Positions 56,701 through 64,000 of a stretch of DNA of 64,000 nucleotides are shown here, piece after piece (positions within the stretch are counted from its first letter, which is position 1; every line of letters begins with the position of its first letter). Origin of the DNA: Sambucus nigra (Eukaryota; Streptophyta; Magnoliopsida; Dipsacales; Adoxaceae). The notes under the pieces are model-generated. The model saw only the letters and a list, made by a program, of their open reading frames with translations, was not told where the DNA came from and did not search any database. A program made the position numbers and the translations under genes. Location: NCBI GenBank assembly GCA_949130495.1, contig OX422210.1:634946585-635010584 (forward strand), given 5' to 3'.

Positions 56701-58494
56701 CTACTAGGAGGTAATCCCAGAATACGTCAGCGAACTCCCTAACAACTGGAATCGAATCAAGTGGTATCACCACCTCCTTGGAGGTCTCCTCCTCTATATA
56801 ATACAAGTGAGTGGACGATCCTCCCTCAGGACGAGGCATCGCCACTAAGAACATCTCCTGCCCGGGTATGACAAAAATAATACTCCTACCGAAACAATCA
56901 ATCATGGCTCGATACACAACCAGCCAATACATACCAATGATCGCATCTTACTCAAACATGTCTAACACTAACATATCGACAAGTAAAGTAAACCTCCCAA
57001 TCTCTACTCCCGCATCTCTTCATATAAGAGAAATCACAGAACCCCTACTCAGCGGTGAGTCTACACACGTAACAGTTCTCTCTGCGGTATCTAATAACCC
57101 CATAGCGCGTGCAAATCTCGTGGCAATAAAACAGTGTGTGGCTCCCGTGTCAAATAAAATACGCCCCAGAGTCCCCTGAATAGAAAACATACCCTCAATA
57201 GCGGGTGGAGCCTGTGGGCCTGCGGCCTGCTGGAGCTGGTAAACTCGTCCATACTGAAGTTGTCCCTGCTGGACTGGGACTGCTGGGATAGGTGGTAATG
57301 CTAGCATCTGCGGTGGTGCTGGGAGGGCCGCGGGAAACATAGGTCTCTGGGGCTCATGTCGAGCACCTTGCTGCTGCTGTTGTGGGGTCATGCCCCTTTC
57401 AGGGCACTCTTGGCGTTTGTGGCCAATCTTGCCACATATAAAACATTTCCCCGCAAAGTTTCCCGCTCTCTGATCCTGCTGCTCACGGCCCTGATGGCCA
57501 TTACCATTCCTACCCTGACCATGCTGGCCTTGTTGAAACTAATGTTGGCTGTGCTGGCCCTGATGGCCGTGCTGACCCTGATGGCCATGCGGAAAACCTC
57601 CCTGACCATTTCTGAAACCTCCAGATCTAAATCTCTTAGAATCCCCTTGCTGGGACCCTGATCACCCTGCCTGTGCTGTCCCTGAGCTGATTGTGCCCTT
57701 CTGGCACCATTTCCCCCTGTCCTGCCCTGATGGCTGGACTCTCCTGCTCGCTTACCCTCTGACAAGTGAAAGCTGTGGTTCTGGCAGTGAAGCAATGCTG
57801 CGTTAACCACATCAGAATAACTGGCCAACGAGAGATTACCTAGCAAGTGCTGACGAATCCTCCACGCCAGCCCATCCATGAACTTCTGAATCTTCTTTTC
57901 TTCAATAGGGATCTCATCGGTAACGATGTTCAGAAGATTAGTGAACTCGGTCTCATACTCTGCCATTGTCCTCCCCTCCTGCTTGAGGTTCATCAATTTT
58001 CGCCTCATCTCGGTGTGAACTACTTAGGGAAAATACTTGCGGTCGAACCGCACCCAGAACTCTTGAATGGAAAGAACATCTCTCTCCTATGCGGTGGTAA
58101 TAGACTCCCCACCACTGCAACGTTGCTCCTACCAGCTTAAAATTAGCCAGTATCTGCCTCTGCACATCCGTACACTCGTACATCCTCAAGTGCCTTTGGA
58201 TGTCCTTTTCCACTGACTAGACACAATGACGTCGGAGCTACCTGCAAACTCCGGAGGCTACGCTTTCTGAAAGGCATCACGGACACGTTCCCAGGCAGAC
58301 GGGAATGCATGAGCCTGAACCGGGGCTACCACCGGTGCCTGAGGTGGTGCTTGGTGCACAACTGCTAATGGGGCATTTACCGCCTGGGCTACAATTGCGG
58401 CAACTTCCGCAACGTTCATAGAACCCTGAACTAGTGTAGGCTGTGGCTCGGGCTGGGCACCCCTGGGAACTCGCTGTGCACGTCGACGAGGCAT
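56701..58494 (-). pseudogene. gypsy-2 gag and protease
   Basis: The start is MPRRRAQRVPRG at 58494. The capsid region is split by a stop after RDAFQKA (58258) and a frameshift near 58100, then resumes as MRRKLMNLKQEGRTMAEYET and FMDGLAWRIRQHLLGNLSL. A Q/G/H-rich linker is out of frame after about 57660. The zinc knuckle reads CFICGKIGHKRQEC (about 57400-57450) with all four ligands present. The protease (57391-57020) has [11 protein letters not shown]; its C-terminal part is in 56932-56693, before another frameshift. Confidence 0.9.
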
Positions 58495-58663
58495 CTGAAA
58501 TGAGAGAGAAGTTTTATTAGTCCACAGTTAATATCTTAAAACAGCTGGAGAGGGTAATATACACAAAAGAGTACAACGATCCTAAAATATAGGGATTTAT
58601 ATCAAAGGACGCTACGCGGAAACATGACAAGCCGTACAGATCCTAAGGACACTAGAACCTGAT

Positions 58664-58675
58664 GCTCTGATACCA
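58664..58675 (-). other. gypsy-2 primer-binding site (initiator Met-tRNA)
   Basis: The minus strand reads TGGTATCAGAGC, two bases from the LTR end TGTCACA. Confidence 0.95.
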
Positions 58676-58677
58676 CC

Positions 58678-61529
58678 TGTGACACCCCGACTAATTAAAT
58701 ACCGAGTACCTACTCCTTTACTCAATTTAATACAAAATGTCAAGTTGGTTCAGTTCATAGCATCACTGTCGAAAACATTTTTAAACAATTACTAGCCACC
58801 TACTATTTAAAAAGTGAGTTGTCAAATTTTACTAAATTAAATTAACATGCAACCAATTAAATTATTAGCTAACTATACCACAATCACATCACAGTCACAA
58901 TAGAATAATAATTGAATAATAAATGAGTCTGGAGTAACACTCCTCTGAATAATCCAAATATTGAATAAAAACCAAATACAAAGTCTGAATAGTTAAATAA
59001 CTCCAAAACTGAAATGAAACTGAAAGTATGAGAAAGCTGTCTCTAAATGGAAATGGGCTACATGCCCTAACAGATGAATGACTCCGAAATAGTATCAATG
59101 TAGAAAGTGGAGGCGTCTACTATCGAGATCCTGTAACTTCTACAGCAGCTAGAGCACGTCAATGGAATGGAACTCCTATGTTTGGCGTCCCTGTGGCTAA
59201 ACACCTAAAAGGTTTTACAAGAAAATAGATTTGAAAGCAAACGGGTTAGAGCCCGAGGTGAAAACAGTTTAAAAATAGCAAGTGTTTAATTGCATTAAAC
59301 AGTGAATATTATATACATGTTAGTTACGTGCTCTCAAATGAGTTCCTCACCCCGCAACTAATGTGTACACTTAACGTATATCCTTATCCCGTCCTAGTTA
59401 TGTCGTTCACTATCTAGTCTGTACCACTTCCTGTCCTCACATTAATAATATAGGGGTTTATTCACATCGTTCTAACTTATCCTGCATGTAATTCACCTTT
59501 TCACTGATATAATTAATTTATAGCAATTACGATAGAAAATTCTCATTTTAAATCCCATTCAGAATGTCTCAATAATTTATATTCACACTTTAACAGAGAG
59601 TCCATTATAATCACTAGTATATTATTCTCAGCACAAATATACAAATAGGGCATCCCTAGGCTAAGCTGCGGTGCACACACTCTGCTATCAAATCCCGTAC
59701 ATCACGTACATAAGGACCACGTGTTCCGAATCTCTCAGAAACCGTTTTAATAAGCAAAATCACACATATTAGAGGCGAACATAGTTCACATACCCATAGG
59801 TCACGCACATACCTACGCTCCCATAGTCAGCTGACTTATTAACTCACAATTAAGTCATTCACAACCCTATGTTCTTGAGATACCAATCTTAATCCCCCCC
59901 GTAGGGACACAGAGATTAGATGGTCCTGTTCCGAAAGCCGACCTCCCGTGATAGCAGGTACGATAGGTATGTCATACACATAATAATCCATATACTAAGC
60001 ATTCGCACAACTTAGATAACTTATAATATTATTAAAGGTATGTTCCCAACCCTATACTATTAATCCAATCCGTAACTATCATACTTCCGGATGATAAATA
60101 ATATATTCCGCCAATACGTCTCACATCGTATAGTTTCAAGTACTTAAAACCTAACCAAAAAGGTTACTAAGTCTCCTATTATTCCCATATATTAAATCAA
60201 TATTCTTAAGGTTCATATTTCTGTCTCTAACCTTAAATTATCAACTATATAAATTTAATTCATTTACTCGCAATCTCTAATAGCACCTCACTCGTCGGAC
60301 CCTAGTAAGTCTAACATAAAGTCTCAATTCAATTCTAATATAATTCGGGTCCCATATACACACCTACTGGTCTTCCTTAAATCCAAATGTGTTCACCAGG
60401 TCCCCACCGATAACTTTTAAAGGTCGGAATTTCTTAAATTCAAAAAGTGGAAAAATATCACGATTTCTGGGGAGGTCGATCGATCGATCATGAATGTCGA
60501 TCGATCGATCCAGTCGATCGATCGATAAAACAGTTACAACCCACGTTTTCCAACGTTTTTAGCCCTAGTTTTCTCTCCAATCTCCATTACATGAATCCAT
60601 TCTCCAAAGTAAACGTACTACATGCTATACCATCCTAATTACCACCTTTCTTATGTTCCAGAACAATCAAATCATCTCAAGAACGACATATACATCGATA
60701 TATTCATCAAATTTTTTCATATTCAACCCTAGTGTAGTTTCTTCAAATTCAAGACAACCCAAAATCAAATTTTAATCCGGGATTTCTATTACTAAGGTTT
60801 TGATTACAATCTTTATAAATTCCAGAATTTAACTATACGCAAATCCTACCCATATTTAAGATCTACTTCTCCCAATTCATGAAATTATTAATTTTTCAAA
60901 GTCGAGTATTCAATTCTAATCTACATGGATAATATATTTGCTGAAACTTAATGAAAACAAATCACTTGCCTTATAATTGGTGCTCTGATCTGCTGGTGAT
61001 GTTAAAGGCTGGTTCTCTCCCTTTCTCCGATCACAATTTTCGTCGAAAAGTGGTGGTGGGTGGTGGTTATGACTTGTAATCCTCCTGTAACCTCTCCTCT
61101 TTCTCACGTTGCCCACTTCTTTCTTTTTCGCTGATAATGGCCCTAAAAATGCCCTAGGACCCAAATTAAACCCCTGACGAGTGTTTTCTGATATTTCGAC
61201 CCCTCCGGACACGTTGGCGCACTCAAAATGACCATACGGATGATAAAATTATAATTTACTTTTAAATCCAATTAAATTGATTCCTGACGCGACTGACACG
61301 CGCGTCCCAACTAAGTTTCTCGAATTGTCGTATTTATGACCCGCGACAATTTTAATAAATTCAATAATCATATGTTACCACATATATCCAGTAATATTCA
61401 TCATTATCATCATAATCAAATACCAATTAACGTCTCGCTAGTATTTAAATCCGGATTAATTTCTAATTAATTCCCATTTAATTTAATTGATCCCATTTAA
61501 TAAAATCAATAAAATTACGGGGTATTACA
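58678..61529 (-). mobile_element. gypsy-2 right (5') LTR
   Basis: It runs from TGTGACACCCCG to GGGGTATTACA, followed by GGTGA. The 3' LTR signals are at about 59184-59206 and 59242-59255 (CGGGTTAGAGCCCG, one base changed). Confidence 0.95.
60475..60528. repeat. Palindrome cluster, TCGATCGATCGA type (three boxes)
   Basis: One box fewer than the partner LTR at 52647-52722. The loss, between identical repeats, includes the conserved GATCAAGCAG end, which here reads GATAAAACAG. Confidence 0.9.
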
Positions 61530-61534
61530 GGTGA

Positions 61535-61739
61535 CTTGGACTCTCAGCTTGTAAGCTTAGCACTCTAACCGCTATTTATTCTTTCAAGAAATTAACTCAT
61601 CACCCTCCTTTCCTCGTGGAGGTACGTTGGACGATCTGCTGAACGACGTACGTCTTGAGTCCTTTATTTTTCTGCATTCATAATTGTTTTAGGGCTAAAT
61701 TCCATATATTGCTTTTATTGTGGGTTAACATTCCTTACA
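61535..61739 (+). mobile_element. Tat-clade LTR, 3' part
   Basis: It continues the LTR interrupted at 50858. CCTCCTTTCCTCGTGGAGG at about 61602-61620 is a hairpin-like leader segment, and the LTR probably ends TTCCTTACA at 61739, just before the primer site. The missing partner LTR should lie beyond 64000. Confidence 0.55.
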
Positions 61740-61740
61740 A

Positions 61741-61757
61741 TTTTGCGTCGTCCATGG
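61741..61757 (+). other. Tat element primer-binding-site region (decayed)
   Basis: TTTTGCGTCGTCCATGG resembles the TTGGCGCCGTCTGTGG site common in plant Tat-lineage Ty3/gypsy elements. It lacks one G and has a few substitutions. Confidence 0.5.
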
Positions 61758-62289
61758 AAAATTGAATTCTCACCACTGTCATAATTATCTAGCCCAACAG
61801 TGAATATGATTGCAAATCTGTCTTGCCATATATACGCGAAGGGTCTCGTTCAGGATGAAATACGAGTCGTCAGGAGAGACCAAACTCCTATCAGATTGTT
61901 TTCCCTGCCTCGGCGGTCCAAGTCCATGGGGCGTTCGCCTAAAAGTCATCGGCGTCACACATCGTTGGTTGAATGAACAGAAGGAAGAGAAGCTTCCCGT
62001 CTGGCCAATATTTATGAGGAAAGATTGGACTAACTTGATGAAGAGATCACTCGTCTTAGGATGCAACTGACTCAGCAGTCAGAGGATTGTCATTCTGGTT
62101 CTCAAACTCTGGAGCACCTAATGAGGAAAACTCATTCACCACGGAATAGTAGGTCCTACCGTACTGGGAGGGACTCTAACCCGCGCTTGTCCATCGTTAT
62201 CCTGAACGGATTTCCATCAACCGTAATCGCCATCAAGTTCGTCCAACCGAATTAGCGCATAGTAGCAAGTCTGCTCATCCAAAAGAACA

Positions 62290-63310
62290 AAAAAACAACT
62301 GAACCGACTTGGGACTTGGGAGTGACGAACTCAGAGGTTTTATCAAGAAAGAATTGGAAGGAAAGTTGAATCCAAACCGGACACGAACTCCCAAAAACCT
62401 GGCTAGGAAAGCATTAGGGCATGGCTCTTCCTCGCCGTTTATCGTGGAGATAGAGACCTCCGAACCGCCAAAGAAGTTCTCAATGCTAAAAATTATGACT
62501 TATAATGGGAAAACAAATATTGCCCATCATATAAGGCATTACGTACAAACGATGTCCCTTTGGATCCATCACGATGTTCTGATGTGTCGAATTTTTCCCT
62601 ATATACTCTGGGAAATAGGCTTGAAGTGGTTTGAAAAGTTAGCCCCCCGATCAATTTCCTCGTTCAGAGAGCTGGCTAGGTAGTTTGCGTCCGGTTTCAT
62701 CACCACAATAAAGCGTTCAAGGAGGTAGATTCATTGATCTCCTTCAAGAAAAAGAAAAAGGGAGAATTACTTAGAAAGTACAAGGGTATTGGAAACTGTA
62801 TAACGTAAATGATGTTTGCAATAAGCAATTAGCGATCGCATCCTTCAAGTTTGGTCTTGATCGGTTAGACGACCTTTACCAGTCTTTGACGAAGAAGCCA
62901 ACGTCAGCAATAGACGATCTTATATCTCCCATTGAGAAGTATAACAAAGTGGAGGACGAGCTTATCCATATAAAGGTTTCAGCCGATCAAGGTCCTAAAC
63001 AGTCAAAGAATAATGATACAAAGAAAGTCTCCAAGAGAGGAAATCAATATACTCCGGCAAAGAGAGGCTAGCGAAGTGACACTAACAAATTAAAGACAAG
63101 TCTTACTGCAAGAGACCGCCTAAGATGTTCGGCGACCCGGGTGATAGGGATGTCGACCTTAGATGCATCTATCATCAATATCACGGGTACCTTACAGGGA
63201 ATTGCAAGATGCTTAAGAGAAATCTAAAGGAGCTCGTCCACGTTGGGCACCTCAAAGAATTTATTGAGACTGCGAAAACCAAATCTGCAGTCACAATAAA
63301 TGTGGTTTAG
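62290..63310 (+). pseudogene. Tat-clade Ty3/gypsy gag, broken
   Basis: The frame from 62309 has SSPFIVEIE, KIMTYNGKTNIAHHIRHY, MCRIFPYILWEIGLKWFEKL and APRSISSFRELA, matching the capsid layout of Tat/RIRE2-type gag (PYDGTTDP, MCRAFP, WFNSLPP). A stop follows at 62683. Further pieces are at 62886-63071 and at 63125-63310. The latter has CIYHQYHGYLTGNC followed by LKRNLKELVHVGHLKEFIE, the C/H knuckle and LKREIEEL-type helix of this clade. Frame changes lie between the pieces. Confidence 0.8.
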
Positions 63311-63339
63311 AAGGATGGCGATGATCGCCCTCTTGCAGT

Positions 63340-63943
63340 TTTGATTAACGCCATTCACGGGTATACTGATTTTTCACAGTGCACTGGCAAGAAGTTCAGA
63401 GAGAGAATTAAGATTATTGTCAATATTCACGTAGAAGTGTTCAAGCCTGTCCTTGCTAAGAGAGCGAAAGGATATTAACGTTGATTGGGCTATCATGTTC
63501 ACCGACAATAACCTGGTCGATGTAAACCTACCACACAAGGATGCACTGGTCCTTACTTTGCGGATTGCAAATTTTGAAGTGAAGAGGATATTGGTCGATT
63601 ATGTAAGTTCATCGAAGATCATGTATTTGTCCTTATTGTACAAAATCGATTTCATGATCAAAGATCTGGACACCAAAGTGGGGCCACTAATGGACTTCAA
63701 TGAAGATGTAGAAATTCATCTCTTGGGTAAATTAAGTAACCAGTTAAGATCAACCTAGTGAACAAGAAGATAAAATTCCATGTCATCTACTTGGAGTTGC
63801 CTTACAATGCCATAATGGGCAGAGGTTCGCCTCACAATATGAAACATGTTTCCTCTTCTCTTCATCCGAAACTCAAGTTCTTGAGCGACCAAGGAGTTGT
63901 AAAATTTGAGAAGACCAAGCAGCAACTCCCAGTTGCTTCGTAG
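63340..63943 (+). pseudogene. Tat-clade protease, broken
   Basis: The 63453-63758 piece has INVDWAIMFTDNNL, HKDALVLTLRIANFEVKRI and LVDYVSSSKIMYLSL. The position normally VDNGSS in this clade is VDYVSS, so the active-site Gly is lost. The 63758-63943 piece continues in another frame (FHVIYLELPYNAIMGR, like the YNAILGR motif before RT). The element runs off the window end. Confidence 0.75.
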
Positions 63944-64000
63944 CCGCTATAAGAAAAAACAGAATTAGTCCAAGACAAGTCAAAATGATGACGATTCAAA

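Larger units (their letters stand above)
50859..61529 (-). mobile_element. gypsy-2: full-length Ty3/gypsy chromovirus (Tekay/Del-like), inactive
   Basis: LTRs of 2975 bp (50859-53833) and 2852 bp (58678-61529) carry a perfect TSD, GGTGA (50854-50858 and 61530-61534). PBS TGGTATCAGAGC is two bases inside the right LTR; the polypurine tract (TTAGGGGGAAAGTA, minus strand) abuts the left LTR. The coding order is that of gypsy-1, and the proteins are close relatives. Ten differences were counted between the LTRs over about 190 bp, so it is probably older than gypsy-1. Many frameshifts are present. Confidence 0.95.

Noticed and set aside
61535..61580. tRNA-like fragment on the minus strand (GGTTAGAGTGCTAAGCTTAC)
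   Set aside because: Only a D-arm and imperfect anticodon-stem resemblance; the acceptor and T arms are missing, and the segment fits inside the Tat LTR.

Overview
This window looks like repeat-rich heterochromatin from a plant with a large genome, most likely a eudicot. The evidence is stacked LTR retrotransposons whose primer-binding sites match the initiator Met-tRNA, a hAT transposon, AT-rich spacers, and one split gene with GT-AG introns that encodes a plant-type PHD finger. There are no bacterial features. No transposon reading frame is intact, and the only plausible host gene is a two-exon fragment.

Layout. 1-3234: one LTR of a Ty3/gypsy element cut by the window edge. 3235-7912: an unclassified repeat, then a decayed copia-type gag with an adjoining LTR-like region. 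7913-10202: old unassigned sequence. 10211-14490: a hAT transposon with terminal inverted repeats, an 8-bp target duplication and a broken transposase. 14608-45315: a four-element nest. The outer Ty3/gypsy chromovirus (called gypsy-3 here; TSD TTGTT) carries a solo LTR in its pol region (18888-22633; TSD CCCCA). Its other LTR holds a gag-only retrotransposon (TR-GAG type, 26376-43861; TSD derived from CTACC). That element in turn contains a full-length chromovirus, gypsy-1 (29277-40149; TSD ACATC). 45316-47733: a microsatellite and AT-rich spacer. 47734-49699: exons 1 and 2 of an At5g08430-like PHD-finger gene on the plus strand. 49700-64000: its presumed second intron or truncated flank, holding an old retroelement remnant, a plus-strand Tat-clade Ty3/gypsy element (LTR, gag, start of protease) and a further chromovirus, gypsy-2 (50859-61529; TSD GGTGA), inserted inside the Tat LTR.

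The three chromoviruses share an architecture: LTRs of about 3 kb running TGTAATA to GTCACA, PBS TGGTATCAGAGC two bases from the LTR, and gag, protease, RT, RNase H, integrase and a C-terminal chromodomain (Tekay/Del-like). By-eye LTR comparisons over about 200 bp give roughly 6% (gypsy-3), 5% (gypsy-2) and 3% (gypsy-1 and TR-GAG) difference, which agrees with the nesting order. Many disabling changes are CAG to TAG, CGA to TGA or TGG to TGA, as expected from decay of methylated cytosine.

The most unusual signal is non-coding. Nearly every LTR here, across several families, carries an 80-220 bp cluster of CpG-containing 12-14 bp palindromes of one of three kinds: TCGATCGATCGA, TCGTTCGAACGA or GAATCGATTC. 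In the minus-strand chromoviruses these lie about 0.85-1.2 kb from the LTR start. I know of no published name for this module, and it is the best candidate for something undescribed.
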